The notes: generated by a model from the letters alone, not told the origin. Shown: positions 24,840-34,490, counted from the stretch's first letter. The stretch: DNA of 64,000 bases from Pseudomonas siliginis (GCF_019145195.1 NZ_JAHSTW010000005.1:1-64000), one strand, 5' to 3'. Numbers and translations are program-made.

Positions 24840-25870
24840 AAATTCTGGTGACCGGTGCCGCCGGTTTCATTGGTGCCCATTGCGTCCTGCGCTTGCTGCG
24901 CGACGGGCATTCGGTGGTCGGCCTGGACAATTTCAATCACTACTACGACCCGCAGCTCAAGCACGATCGCGTGCAGTGGGTGCGCGAGCAGGTCGGCGAT
25001 TTTCCGCTGGCGACGGTGGATCTGGCCCACGCTTCAGCGATCGACGCGTTGTTTGCCCGCGAGCAGCCACAAGTGGTGATCCATCTGGCCGCGCAGGCCG
25101 GGGTGCGTTATTCGCTGGACAATCCACGGGCGTATCTGGACAGCAACCTCAACGGTTTCCTGAACATTCTCGAGAGCTGCCGCCACCACCCGGTCGAACA
25201 CCTGATCTACGCCTCGTCCAGTTCGGTGTACGGCGCCAATCAACACACGCCTTACTCGGTCAAGGATGGCGTCAACCATCCGCTGTCGCTGTACGCCGCG
25301 ACCAAAAAAGCCAATGAACTGATGGCGCACAGCTACAGCCATCTGTTCGGCATTCCCTGCACCGGCTTGCGATTTTTCACCGTGTACGGGCCTTGGGGGC
25401 GGCCGGACATGTCGCCGATCCAGTTCGCCCGGGCGATCAGCGAAGGCGAGCCGCTGAAGCTGTTCAATTACGGCGAGCACCAGCGCGACTTCACCTACAT
25501 CGACGACATCATCGAAAGCATCGCCCGCCTCATCGATCAGCCACCGCAAGCCAATCCGCAGTGGGATCGCGAGCAGCCCGACCCGGCCAGCAGCATGGCG
25601 CCGTGGCGTCTGTTCAACATTGGCGGGCAGCAGCCGGTTGCACTGAAAGCCTACCTCGCGCTGATGGAAAAACATCTCGATCGGCAAGCCATTGTCGAGC
25701 TGCTGCCGCTGCAACCGGGCGACGTGCTCAACACCTGCGCCGAGGCCAGCGATCTGGCCCAGGCCACCGGATTCCAGCCCCGGATAGAACTGGATGAAGG
25801 ACTGGGCCGCTTCATCGCCTGGTTCCGCGACTACTACCCCACTGCCCGTGCGCCGCTTGCGGCTGATTGA
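24836..25870 (+). CDS. NAD-dependent epimerase, probable UDP-glucuronate 4-epimerase
   Basis: 344 residues of the extended short-chain dehydrogenase fold: GAAGFIGAHCVLRLLRDGHS, LDNFNHYYDPQLKHDR, catalytic Ser region SSSSVYG, YAATKKANELMAHSYSHLFG with the YxxxK pair, and TVYGPWGRPDM. Length and the NHYYDPQLK motif fit bacterial UDP-glucuronate 4-epimerases (GlcA to GalA). It overlaps ugd by four bases. Together they would supply UDP-glucuronate and/or UDP-galacturonate for an acidic polymer. Confidence 0.82.
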   Translation: MKILVTGAAGFIGAHCVLRLLRDGHSVVGLDNFNHYYDPQLKHDRVQWVREQVGDFPLATVDLAHASAIDALFAREQPQVVIHLAAQAGVRYSLDNPRAYLDSNLNGFLNILESCRHHPVEHLIYASSSSVYGANQHTPYSVKDGVNHPLSLYAATKKANELMAHSYSHLFGIPCTGLRFFTVYGPWGRPDMSPIQFARAISEGEPLKLFNYGEHQRDFTYIDDIIESIARLIDQPPQANPQWDREQPDPASSMAPWRLFNIGGQQPVALKAYLALMEKHLDRQAIVELLPLQPGDVLNTCAEASDLAQATGFQPRIELDEGLGRFIAWFRDYYPTARAPLAAD

Positions 25871-25884
25871 ATGCGGAGGACGCC

Positions 25885-26631
25885 ATGACTGGACATGAAA
25901 GAAGTGTGTCGATTGCACAGATGCGCCCTGACAAGCGCGTCGACCCGGAACATCGCATGCGCCTCGACGCAGCGATCCACCGTCAGGGTCGCGGCTGGCT
26001 CAGCGGCCGCGATGGTGGCCGCCCATGGCAGCTGTCGCGGACCAACCGGGTGGTCGCCTGCCTCGGCGCGCTGACGATTCTCGTGCTGATCTCGCCAGTG
26101 CTGCTGGGCCTGGCCCTGGCCATCAAGTTCACCAGCCCGGGGCCGGTGCTGTTCGTGCAGAAACGCACCGGTTATCGCGGGCGCAAGTTCGGCATGTTCA
26201 AGTTCCGCACCATGGTCAGCAACGCCGAAGAACTCAAAGAGTCGCTGCGCCACCTGAACAAGCACGGGGCAGACGCCATCGACTTCAAGATCGACAAGGA
26301 CCCGCGCGTCACCGGCATCGGCAGTTTTCTGCGGCGCACCAGCCTCGACGAGCTGCCCAACCTGATCAACGTGGTGACCGGCGACATGCGCCTGGTCGGC
26401 CCTCGTCCGACCTCGTTCAACGCTTACCGCTACAAGGACAATCACCTCGCGCGTCTGGCGATCTACCCCGGCATGACCGGTCTGTGGCAGATCTCCGGAC
26501 GCAGCAACATCGACTTCGACCAGCGCGTTGAGTTGGACCTCAGCTACATCGCCGAGCAGAGCCTTCTGCTTGATCTGAAGATTCTGTTGAAAACCCCCTT
26601 CAAAGTATTCAGCGGCCACGGAGCAAGCTAA
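25885..26631 (+). CDS. Undecaprenyl-phosphate sugar phosphotransferase (chain initiation)
   Basis: 248 residues from ATG 25885, with GGAGG (25875-25879) upstream. An N-terminal soluble stretch precedes one membrane helix (VVACLGALTILVLISPVLLG) and the bacterial sugar transferase domain: KRTGYRGRKFGMFKFRTMVS, SLDELPNLINVVTGDMRLVG, PRPTSFNAY and YPGMTGLWQISGRS. It attaches sugar-1-phosphate to undecaprenyl phosphate on the cytoplasmic face, starting each repeat unit. It is shorter than WcaJ/PssY forms with four or five N-terminal helices, closer to the PglC-like minimal type. Confidence 0.9.
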   Translation: MTGHERSVSIAQMRPDKRVDPEHRMRLDAAIHRQGRGWLSGRDGGRPWQLSRTNRVVACLGALTILVLISPVLLGLALAIKFTSPGPVLFVQKRTGYRGRKFGMFKFRTMVSNAEELKESLRHLNKHGADAIDFKIDKDPRVTGIGSFLRRTSLDELPNLINVVTGDMRLVGPRPTSFNAYRYKDNHLARLAIYPGMTGLWQISGRSNIDFDQRVELDLSYIAEQSLLLDLKILLKTPFKVFSGHGAS

Positions 26632-27278
26632 TGGACGGTTCAACCAATAAAAGCCTGAGCATCGCCAGCCCCAGCGAATCGAATCTGACTTCGACCGTGC
26701 TGGATCTCGATCTGCGCATTCTGTTCCTGACCGCCGCCAATCCCGGCGCCGGCACCACCACCAGCGCGCTGGCACTGGCCAGTCAGCTGGCGCAGATGAG
26801 CAGCGGCCAGGTGCTGCTGGTCGATGCCAGCCAGTCGGCGAACAACCTCACCCAGCAGATGAACCTCGGCAAGGAGCGCGGCCTGCGCGACCTGCTGTTC
26901 AACCCGGGCAACCCGCCGCTGTTGCAGGACTGCGTGGTGCAGGTCTCGAGCCTGCCCTTCCATGTGCTGCCCAACGGCCGGCCGATCCGCACGCTGGAAC
27001 ACCTGACCGCCGAGCGCCTGAGCCCGTTGCTCGACCAGTTGGGCAGCCAGTACCGCTTTGTGGTGATCGACGGCGACGCGGTGTATTCCGCCGCCGACAC
27101 CCTGGTCATCAGCACTCAGGTCGACGGCGTGGTGTTTGTCGTACGCGCCGAAGACACCCGCTGGGAAGTCGCCCAGGCCGCTGTGCAACGCCTGACTCAG
27201 GCCGGTGCGAAAGTGGTCGGCAGCGTGTTCAACCGGCGTAAGTACTACATGCCCAAATGGCTTTACAAAAACCTGTAA
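26631..27278 (+). CDS. ParA/BY-kinase-like ATPase with altered Walker A
   Basis: 215 residues resembling the cytoplasmic CpsD/Wzc-type tyrosine kinase domain. It has a P-loop region FLTAANPGAGTTTSALALAS, Walker A' VLLVDASQSANNLTQQ, Walker B FVVIDGD and the C-terminal segment VVGSVFNRRKYYMPKWLYKN. The expected Walker A is PG-x-G-K-S/T-T; here the Lys is Thr (PGAGTTTS), and the ParA-type signature Lys is also absent. The Tyr tail is short (YY and one more Tyr). It overlaps the sugar transferase stop by one base and precedes the exporter and chain-length genes, so it is likely the partner of the Wzz-like protein, but perhaps not as an active kinase. Confidence 0.75.
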   Translation: MDGSTNKSLSIASPSESNLTSTVLDLDLRILFLTAANPGAGTTTSALALASQLAQMSSGQVLLVDASQSANNLTQQMNLGKERGLRDLLFNPGNPPLLQDCVVQVSSLPFHVLPNGRPIRTLEHLTAERLSPLLDQLGSQYRFVVIDGDAVYSAADTLVISTQVDGVVFVVRAEDTRWEVAQAAVQRLTQAGAKVVGSVFNRRKYYMPKWLYKNL

Positions 27279-27299
27279 GCGAACGCAAAGGATGACGCC

Positions 27300-28322
27300 A
27301 TGAACGCCAGAATGCTTGTCCTGCTGTTGCTGCCGCTTGCGGGCTGCACCAGCACTTCCGAGACCCGCAACATGCCGGTGAATATTCTCACCGCCACACC
27401 GGCCAACGCCCAGGCCACCGACATGCCGCGGGTCGAACAGACCCTGCGCCCGAAAGACGTGCTGGATGTGATCTTTCACATCAGCACCAGCGGTTCGGAC
27501 GCTTACCGCGTGCAATCAGGTGACCAGATCGGCCTGAATTTCACCGCCGCCAGTCAGCTCAACGGCACGCAACTGGTGCTGCCCGACGGCACTATCGAAC
27601 TGCCGGGCGCCAACACCTCGGTGAAAATCGCCGGGCTGACCAGCGAAGAAGCCCGTCAGGAAATCCAGCGTGCGTATCAGCGTAAGCAATTGTTCCAACC
27701 CAACCGCAATCAGCTCTCGGTACAGATTCTCAGCCCGCTGAGCAACGAGCAGAACCTTAAAAGTGCGCTGAACCATCCGGCCACCGGCATGAGCCGCGAG
27801 ATCACCGTCGGCACTGATGGCTACGCGAGTTTTCCGGAAATCGGCGCGGTGCCGCTGCAAGGCATGACCGTCAATCAGCTGGAAACCTTCCTCAATCAGA
27901 GATACGCGCAACTGCCGGGCCGCATGACTGTGGATGTGCTGCTCAAGTCCACCGCCGGCAACGAGATCTACGTGCTCGGCGAAGTCGCACAACCGGGCTC
28001 CTACCCGATCCGCCGGCCGGTGTCAGTGCTTGAGGCGCTGACTCTGGCGCGCGGCACCAACGTCAAGGCGCGGCTGGATTCGGTAGTGATCATGCGGCGC
28101 AACGGCAATCAGGTGCAGGCGATGAACTACGACGTCGAGAAAGCACTGTCCGGTGACGCGCCACAAATCGCCTATCTGCAGCCGGATGACATGCTCTACG
28201 TGCCAAAAACCAAACTGGCCAGCGCCGGCGAACTCGCCCGCCAACTGGCTGATGTGGTGCTGTTCCAGGGCGTCGGTTTCAGCTTCGGCTACCGCGTCGA
28301 CAACAAAGGCAGTGACAACTGA
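27300..28322 (+). CDS. Outer-membrane polysaccharide export lipoprotein (Wza/OPX family)
   Basis: 340 residues with lipoprotein signal MLVLLLLPLAGC (Cys 16), a polysaccharide export domain (YRVQSGDQIGLNFTAASQLN, VLPDGTIELPGANTSVKIAG, LTSEEARQEI) and SLBB-type domains (NEIYVLGEVAQPGSYPIRRP, SVLEALTLARG). It ends with a short hydrophobic/aromatic tail (LADVVLFQGVGFSFGYRV). OPX proteins form the export channel in the outer membrane and work with a Wzz/Wzc partner, encoded next. Start ATG 27300. Confidence 0.88.
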   Translation: MNARMLVLLLLPLAGCTSTSETRNMPVNILTATPANAQATDMPRVEQTLRPKDVLDVIFHISTSGSDAYRVQSGDQIGLNFTAASQLNGTQLVLPDGTIELPGANTSVKIAGLTSEEARQEIQRAYQRKQLFQPNRNQLSVQILSPLSNEQNLKSALNHPATGMSREITVGTDGYASFPEIGAVPLQGMTVNQLETFLNQRYAQLPGRMTVDVLLKSTAGNEIYVLGEVAQPGSYPIRRPVSVLEALTLARGTNVKARLDSVVIMRRNGNQVQAMNYDVEKALSGDAPQIAYLQPDDMLYVPKTKLASAGELARQLADVVLFQGVGFSFGYRVDNKGSDN

Positions 28323-28338
28323 CTCTCAGGTGACCGAC

Positions 28339-29931
28339 ATGAACCCAAAAGAAAATTACCTGCACGAGTTCTTCAGGATTTTCTTCGCCAACAAGCAAAC
28401 GGTGAAGCGCATCTTCCTGACCTTTGCAGTGATCGCCCTGCTCCTGCCGTTGCTGCTCAAACAGAGCTTCGATATCACCGCGCAGGTCATCGTGCAGTCG
28501 AAAAAGCTGTCTCAGGGCGATGCGACCACCTCGCTGACCCAGGACAGCGCCACCTTCATTCCGCCATCGCTGGCGGACATGGAAACCGAAAGCAATATCC
28601 TCCGTTCGCCGGCGCTGATCCGTCAGACCATCAGCGAACTGCGCGACATGGGTCAGTACAACCCGCCGCCGGGGATGCTCAGCAAGCTGGCGGGCGAGCC
28701 GTTCAAGCGTTACGTCAGCACGCCGCTGCGCGAATACGTGATCAATCCGCTGCGTGATGCGCTGGGCATGCAAACCGATCCGGTGCGCGACACGGCACTG
28801 GACGGTTTGACCCAGGACGCCATCGACAACCTGAAGATAGAAACCCTGCCGGGTTCCAATGTGATCTCGATCGTCTACAGCTTTCCCGATCCGGCCCAGG
28901 GCACAACGTTTGTTGCCGCGTTGCTGCAGAACTATCTGGTCGATCGTCAAGCGTTGCAGTCGATCGAGCTGCCGCATTCGTTCTACGAAACCAAGAAGCA
29001 TCAGTATCAGGTGCGGCTCGATGGTCTAGAAGGCGCGCGGCTGAGCCTGCTGGAAAGCGTCGGTTCTTCCGACCCGAAAGAGGAAATCACCTTTCGCCTC
29101 AACGCGATCAACACCGAAGAGCAGGCACTCAACCTGTATCGCGATCGCTTGCTGCAAAGTCAGCGCTGGCTCGATTATCTGAAAACCAGCCTGGCCGCCG
29201 CCAACACCAACAAACTCAACGACTACACCTTCCCGTTCACCTTCACCACGACGGTGGACAACATTGCCTTCGAGGACCGCGAGATCAGGCAGATGGGCGA
29301 GGCGCTTACCACTCAGGTCAGCCGCTATATGAATGACCTGGCGGTATTCCAGCCTGGCAGCGAGCCGATGTTGCTGGCCCGCGAGCAAATTGCCCGCACC
29401 CGCCAACAGTTCCTCAAAGTGGTCAACAACCGCATCCAGGAACGCACGATCGACCTGTCGGTGGTGAGCCAGGTCATCGAGCAGAAAACCGCGCGCATTG
29501 CCGAGTTCAAGAATCGCATCCATCAGTTGCAGCAGACCCAAAGCAAGCTGCGCCAGATGGACACCGAGATCGGCGCGTTGCACGCCGCGTTTTCTACCTA
29601 TGCGCAACGCTTTGCCGAGAGCAGTACGACACGCGCGCTGGACAACGACCTGTCCAACGCCCGGGTATTGAGTCCACCGTTCGAGCCGACCGAGGCGGCT
29701 TTTCCCAAGCCGATGCTGATCATTCCGTTCGGGCTGTTCACCGGGCTGCTGCTGGCAATCGCGTTCGTCTACGTGCGTGAGTTCTTCGACCATCGGTTCA
29801 AGCATCCGGCGCAAATAAGCCATGAACTGGGCGTGCCAGTGTTGTTGGTGCTCAACGAAGAAACGTCGCAGCCGGGCAATCCGCACAAGAACTGGACCAT
29901 GCCGAGCCTGGTGCACTGGGTGCGCAATTGA
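28339..29931 (+). CDS. Chain-length / copolymerase protein, Wzz-GumC type
   Basis: 530 residues from ATG 28339. A membrane segment (VKRIFLTFAVIALLLPLLL, about 22-40) is followed by a long periplasmic region with coiled-coil stretches (about 225-270 and 370-440) and a second membrane segment near residue 458 (MLIIPFGLFTGLLLAIAFVY). A short cytoplasmic tail without an ATPase domain ends the protein. This is a PCP-2a-like protein with the kinase-like part split off (the gene at 26631). It should set chain length and link the polymerase to the OPX channel. Confidence 0.85.
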   Translation: MNPKENYLHEFFRIFFANKQTVKRIFLTFAVIALLLPLLLKQSFDITAQVIVQSKKLSQGDATTSLTQDSATFIPPSLADMETESNILRSPALIRQTISELRDMGQYNPPPGMLSKLAGEPFKRYVSTPLREYVINPLRDALGMQTDPVRDTALDGLTQDAIDNLKIETLPGSNVISIVYSFPDPAQGTTFVAALLQNYLVDRQALQSIELPHSFYETKKHQYQVRLDGLEGARLSLLESVGSSDPKEEITFRLNAINTEEQALNLYRDRLLQSQRWLDYLKTSLAAANTNKLNDYTFPFTFTTTVDNIAFEDREIRQMGEALTTQVSRYMNDLAVFQPGSEPMLLAREQIARTRQQFLKVVNNRIQERTIDLSVVSQVIEQKTARIAEFKNRIHQLQQTQSKLRQMDTEIGALHAAFSTYAQRFAESSTTRALDNDLSNARVLSPPFEPTEAAFPKPMLIIPFGLFTGLLLAIAFVYVREFFDHRFKHPAQISHELGVPVLLVLNEETSQPGNPHKNWTMPSLVHWVRN

Positions 29932-31019
29932 ACGCGGTGTCCACCCCAATCGTCGCCCTGCCGATCATTCATTTGCTCAGCAGCGGCGGCTTCTACGGGG
30001 CCGAGCGGATGTTGCTGGATCATTGCCTGGCCACGCCGGGGCAGCACCAGGTGCTGTTCCTCGACGCGCCGCCAGAACTGATCGCGCGCTTTCGTGAAGC
30101 CGGGGTGGACGCTCGCGCTTGTGCCGGGCTCGGCGAATTGCTGCGGCACTTGCGTCAGCGCCGTGGCGACCAACCGTTGCTCAACACCCACAACTTCAAA
30201 GGTCTGCTGTTCGGCTGGGTTGGCGCCACGCTGTTGCGCGTGCCGCTGGTGATCACCCAGCACGGCTTCACGCCGCGCAGTCGCAAGCAGAAGTTCTACA
30301 CCTGGCTGAGCCTGCAACTGTGCCGCACGGCGTCGGTGAAACGGGTGGTTTGCGTGGCGCACAGCATCGCCACGCTGCATCTGAAGGCCAGCGTGAGCGC
30401 GGAGAAGTTGCAGGTGATTCCCAACGGTTTGCCAGCGGCACCGGCAATGCAGCCGGTGGCAGATCGGCAACGCTGGCTGGCCGGTTACGTCGGGCGGTTG
30501 AGCAGTGAAAAAGGCCCGGACCTGTTTCTCAATGCGCTGATTGCGTTGTGTCACCAGCATCCGCAACTGGACGCGGTGATGCTCGGCGACGGCCCGGAAC
30601 GCGAGGCCTTGCAGGCGCGTATCGATGCTGCCGGGTTGCAGCAGCGGATTCGCTTGCCGGGCTACCAGACGGCGATGCAAGGCTGGTGGCAGCAACTCGA
30701 TGCGCTGGTGATCAGCTCGCGCACCGAGGGCACGCCGATGATTCTGCTCGAAGCGATGCAGGCCGGCGTGCCGGTGGTGGCGTTCGCGGTCGGCGGTATT
30801 CCGGATGTCTTGCAGGATCGTCACAACGGCCTGCTCGCGGCGCCGACGGATACCGCCGCCCTCGCCCGCCAGCTCGACACCTTGCTGGCCGAACCGAAGC
30901 TGGCCGCGCAGTTGCGCGACAACGCCAGACGCACCCAACAGGAGCGCTACGACCTCAAGGCATTGGCCGAACGCTGGTCGCAGCTGTACATCCAAACGGC
31001 ACGGGAGACACGCGCATGA
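29928..31019 (+). CDS. Family 4 glycosyltransferase
   Basis: 363 residues of GT-B fold: N-terminal HLLSSGGFYGAERMLLDHCL, QHGFTPRSRKQ, IPNGLP, then VGRLSSEKGPDLFLNAL, VMLGDGPEREALQ and the nucleotide-sugar EX7E region SSRTEGTPMILLEAMQAGVP. TTG 29928 overlaps the preceding TGA and is taken as start; GTG 29937 is an alternative. It probably adds one sugar to the lipid-linked repeat unit in the cytoplasm. Confidence 0.87.
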   Translation: MNAVSTPIVALPIIHLLSSGGFYGAERMLLDHCLATPGQHQVLFLDAPPELIARFREAGVDARACAGLGELLRHLRQRRGDQPLLNTHNFKGLLFGWVGATLLRVPLVITQHGFTPRSRKQKFYTWLSLQLCRTASVKRVVCVAHSIATLHLKASVSAEKLQVIPNGLPAAPAMQPVADRQRWLAGYVGRLSSEKGPDLFLNALIALCHQHPQLDAVMLGDGPEREALQARIDAAGLQQRIRLPGYQTAMQGWWQQLDALVISSRTEGTPMILLEAMQAGVPVVAFAVGGIPDVLQDRHNGLLAAPTDTAALARQLDTLLAEPKLAAQLRDNARRTQQERYDLKALAERWSQLYIQTARETRA

Positions 31020-32383
31020 TTTTCCCGCTCTCGATCGTCAGTCTGTTCGCCCTGGTCAGCCTCGGTCTGCTGGCCAGCCCCTGGCCGTATCTGGCACCGG
31101 GGGCGGTTATTGGGCTGGTCGGTTTCACCGTTCTGTACCGCAAGCCGACCTGGGGCCTGCTCGGCATTGCCGCGCTGGTGCCGTTCGAAGGTTTCTTCAA
31201 GGACAGCTCGGTATCGGGCAGCAAATTGATCGGTGCCTCGCTGGCAGTGATCGTGATGCTGCAACTGGCGCTGCACCAGATCCCGTCGCAACGCCTGCGC
31301 AGCAATCTGTGGCGTTACCTGATCGGTTTCATGGCGCTGTACCTGCTGAGCCTGTTCGCCAGCGACAATCTGGGCATGTCGCAGACTCATCTGCGTGAAC
31401 TGAGCGTGGGCCTGGTCTTGTTCGTGATCACCCTGTTGATCGGCCGTGAGTTGAATCTGGATCTGTTCGCCCGACTGGTCACCCTCAGCGTCAGCACGAC
31501 CTGCGCGATGGCGATGTTTTCCAGCCGATTCCAGGACAAGGGCCGCGCCGCCGGCCTGCTCGAAGACCCGAATGCCTTTGCCCTGCTGATCGCTTTCGCC
31601 GTGCCGCTGGGCCTGCTGCTGGTGATTCGCAGCCCGAACCTGCTGCACCGTTTGTTCTGGGCTGGTTGCTGTCTGTTGCTGCTCGGCGGCATGACCAAAA
31701 CCGAGTCGCGCTCAGGGCTGGTCGTACTGGCGTTGAGTCTGGCAATCGGGATCTGGCACTACCGCCAGCAGTTGACCCGCATTCGTCCACGGCATTTCGG
31801 CTTCGCCATGCTCGGTGCTGCGATCATCCTGCCCTTGGCGATCTATGCGATGCCGGCCGGTTATCTGGCACGCATTCAATCGCTGAGCATCCTCAGCGCC
31901 GGGGCCAAGGCCCAGGACGAATCCCTCGGCCGTCGCGCCTCCTACATTGTCGTTGGCAGCCAGATCATTCGCGAGCATCCGCTGCTCGGCTCCGGCCCTG
32001 GCACCTTCCCGCTGCACTACGCGACCACCGGTTATGCCAAGGCGTTCTCGGCCAACCGCAAGATCGGCGACCTGTATCGCCGGGCGCATAACACTTATCT
32101 GGAGATCTTCAGCGAACTGGGGATTCCCGCCGGCCTGCTGTTTGTCGGCATGCTGGTGCAGGGTTTCTATAACCTGATCCGTGCACGACGCACGTGGCTG
32201 GAACGGCGCGAGTGGCAGCACGCAGGCATGGTTACCCATCTGGGCATGAGCTTTCTGTCATTGACGCTGTTCCTGATGTTCCTCAGTGCGCCGAACCTGA
32301 AATACCTGTGGATCATGCTGGCGCTGACCTGGGTGCTGCGCCTGAAAGCCGAGCAGGCAGCGCTGACGGAGGCCAAAGCATGA
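31016..32383 (+). CDS. O-antigen ligase/polymerase family protein (Wzy-like)
   Basis: 455 residues from ATG 31016 with GGGAGA upstream. There are about ten to twelve hydrophobic segments and the Wzy_C/O-antigen ligase signature: a periplasmic loop with GRRASYIVVGSQIIREHPLL, GSGPGTFPLHY and RRAHNTYLEIFSELGIPAGL. It polymerises repeat units on the periplasmic side. Overlaps the GT4 stop by four bases and the next glycosyltransferase start by four bases (ATGA). Confidence 0.85.
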   Translation: MIFPLSIVSLFALVSLGLLASPWPYLAPGAVIGLVGFTVLYRKPTWGLLGIAALVPFEGFFKDSSVSGSKLIGASLAVIVMLQLALHQIPSQRLRSNLWRYLIGFMALYLLSLFASDNLGMSQTHLRELSVGLVLFVITLLIGRELNLDLFARLVTLSVSTTCAMAMFSSRFQDKGRAAGLLEDPNAFALLIAFAVPLGLLLVIRSPNLLHRLFWAGCCLLLLGGMTKTESRSGLVVLALSLAIGIWHYRQQLTRIRPRHFGFAMLGAAIILPLAIYAMPAGYLARIQSLSILSAGAKAQDESLGRRASYIVVGSQIIREHPLLGSGPGTFPLHYATTGYAKAFSANRKIGDLYRRAHNTYLEIFSELGIPAGLLFVGMLVQGFYNLIRARRTWLERREWQHAGMVTHLGMSFLSLTLFLMFLSAPNLKYLWIMLALTWVLRLKAEQAALTEAKA

Positions 32384-33348
32384 GCCGGATCAGCATTGTC
32401 ATTCCGATGTTCAACGAAGCCCGGCATATCGGCCGAACGCTGCTGGCCGCCAGCAAGGCCGCGCACGCAGCCGACATCGACTGTGAATTGATAGTCGTCG
32501 ACAACGGCTCCACCGACGAAGGGCCGCAGATTGCCCGCGCATTCGGCGCGCAGGTTCTGCTGCTGCCCGGCCTGCTGATCGGCGCCTTGCGCAATCGTGG
32601 CGCAACGGTTGCCCGTGGTGAATGGCTGGCGTTCATTGATGCCGATATCGAGATGCCGGAAGACTGGCTGAAGCAGATGTTGGCTTTGGCTGCGGGCGAC
32701 CAGGGCGACGTCTTCGGCCTCGACCTGCACACCCCTGCTGCCGCGCCATGGTTCGCCGCCGCGTGGCAGCGCCGCTCTTTGCGCCCGTCGGGTGGCGCCA
32801 CGCGCACTGTGCAATGGCTGCCCAGTGCCAACCTGCTGATGCGCAAGCAGTGGTTCGACAACGTCGGCGGATTCAACGAAACCCTGCGCACCGGCGAGGA
32901 CAAGGAATACACCCTGCGTCTGCACAGACACGGTGCTCGTCTGCTGTCGGTCAATACCAGCGTCGCTCTGCATTGGGGCTACGAAATGACCTGGCGCGAA
33001 TGGGTCGGCAAGGAACTGTGGCGTCAGGGCAGTCATCTGCAATTGGTCCGGGCCCACGGCATGAGCTTGCGTCTGCTGCGGTTTCCGCTGCTCTCGTTAC
33101 TGGTGTGGCTGCTTGATGCTCTGGCGATTCTTGCGTTGCTGGGCGGCTACGCGCAGCAGGCGTTACTGCTGCTGATGGCAGGCCTGCTGCCCAGTCTGCT
33201 GCTCAGCCTGCGGCAAAGCATTCGCCAGCATAACCTCAGCCTGACCTTGCAGCTCTGGGGCCTGCACTGGGTGCGCCTGCACTTGGCAAGCGCAGCATTG
33301 ATTCTCGGTCTGTGTCATTGGAATGCAAGGAGGCCTGCCCGTGGCTGA
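32380..33348 (+). CDS. Family 2 glycosyltransferase, membrane-associated
   Basis: 322 residues. A GT-A domain (ISIVIPMFNEARHIGRTLLA, VVDNGSTDEGPQIARAFG, AFIDADIEMP as DXD-like site, TGEDKEYTLRLHRHGARLL) is followed by two or three C-terminal hydrophobic segments (LLSLLVWLLDALAILALLGG; LLLLMAGLLPSLLLSL). GGAGG lies nine bases before the ATG. It is one of three glycosyltransferases in the operon besides the initiating enzyme, so the repeat unit may have about four sugars. Confidence 0.87.
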   Translation: MSRISIVIPMFNEARHIGRTLLAASKAAHAADIDCELIVVDNGSTDEGPQIARAFGAQVLLLPGLLIGALRNRGATVARGEWLAFIDADIEMPEDWLKQMLALAAGDQGDVFGLDLHTPAAAPWFAAAWQRRSLRPSGGATRTVQWLPSANLLMRKQWFDNVGGFNETLRTGEDKEYTLRLHRHGARLLSVNTSVALHWGYEMTWREWVGKELWRQGSHLQLVRAHGMSLRLLRFPLLSLLVWLLDALAILALLGGYAQQALLLLMAGLLPSLLLSLRQSIRQHNLSLTLQLWGLHWVRLHLASAALILGLCHWNARRPARG

Positions 33349-34477
33349 ACTCATTTTTTGCCTGTGCCTGTTGTTGCCAGCGTACGCCTACATCGGCTAT
33401 CCGCTGCTGCTCACCTTGCTCGCGCCACTGTTCCCGGCCTGGCGACATGCCCCCGCACCGCCGCTGAACGTCAGCATCGTGATTGCCGCGCACAACGAGG
33501 CACGCCATATCGAGCACAAGCTGCGCACGCTGCTGGCTCAGGACTATCAGCCGGCCGCGTTGCAGATCATTCTGGCCAGCGACGGTTCGACCGATGACAC
33601 CGTGGCTTGCGCGCACAAAGTGATTGATCCGCGCATCACCGTGCTCGACCTGCCGCGCCAGGGCAAAGCCGCCACGCTGAATGCCGGCGCCGCCCTGAGC
33701 AGCGGCGACATTCTGGTGTTCACCGATGCCGACAACCAGTGGTCGCGCGACACCCTCGGCCACTTGCTCGCGCCGTTGAGCGATCCACAGGTAGGCGCCT
33801 GCGCGGGGCACATGGTGATCCCGGTTACCGGTGGCGGCCTGAGCATCGGCGACAGCCTGTATCGGCATTACGAAGGCTGGTTGCGCCGGGTCGAGAATCG
33901 CACCGGCTGCATGGTCTCCGCCGACGGCGCCCTGCTCGCCTTGCGTCGCGAGCTGTTCCAGACCGTGCCGGCCGAGGTCAACGATGATTTCTTCATCAGT
34001 ACCTGCGCACCGGTGGCGCATAAACGCATCGTCTACGTGCCCGAGGCGCAGGTGATCGATCAGGGCGTCGACGAAGCGGACAAGCAATGGCGTCGCCGCC
34101 AGCGGGTCACCGTCGGTGGCCTGCAGAGCCTGGCGCAACGCCGTGAACTGCTCAATCCCTTCAAGCACGGCCTGTATTCGATCGCGTTGATCAGCCACAA
34201 ACTGATTCGTCGACTGGCGCCGGTGCTGTTGTTGCCGCTGCTGCTGAGCAATTTCTGGCTGTGGAACCAGCACGGTTTCTATCGCCTGAGCCTGGTCGCG
34301 CAATTGCTCGGCTACTCGATTGCCATCGCCGGCCTGCTGGATTCGCAACACCGTTTACCGAAACCGTTCCGCCTCGCGGCCTTCCTGCTGGTGACGCTGG
34401 CAGGCATGAGCGTCGGCCTGTGGCAGTTCCTGCGCGGGCAACGGTACGCACAGTGGAATCCTGACCAGAATCGTTGA
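33341..34477 (+). CDS. Family 2 glycosyltransferase, integral membrane
   Basis: 378 residues from GTG 33341, chosen because AAGGAGG (33327-33333) is ideally placed. One N-terminal membrane segment (ELIFCLCLLLPAYAYIGYPL), a GT-A domain (VSIVIAAHNEARHIEHKLRT, LASDGSTDDTVACAHK, FTDADNQWSRD, then the acceptor-side QWRRRQRVTVGG, a Q-x-x-RW-like motif) and three C-terminal membrane segments. This is the layout of processive-type or hyaluronan-synthase-like GT2 enzymes, though single additions are equally possible in a Wzy system. Confidence 0.85.
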   Translation: MAELIFCLCLLLPAYAYIGYPLLLTLLAPLFPAWRHAPAPPLNVSIVIAAHNEARHIEHKLRTLLAQDYQPAALQIILASDGSTDDTVACAHKVIDPRITVLDLPRQGKAATLNAGAALSSGDILVFTDADNQWSRDTLGHLLAPLSDPQVGACAGHMVIPVTGGGLSIGDSLYRHYEGWLRRVENRTGCMVSADGALLALRRELFQTVPAEVNDDFFISTCAPVAHKRIVYVPEAQVIDQGVDEADKQWRRRQRVTVGGLQSLAQRRELLNPFKHGLYSIALISHKLIRRLAPVLLLPLLLSNFWLWNQHGFYRLSLVAQLLGYSIAIAGLLDSQHRLPKPFRLAAFLLVTLAGMSVGLWQFLRGQRYAQWNPDQNR

Positions 34478-34490
34478 GAGGGCGCATGCC

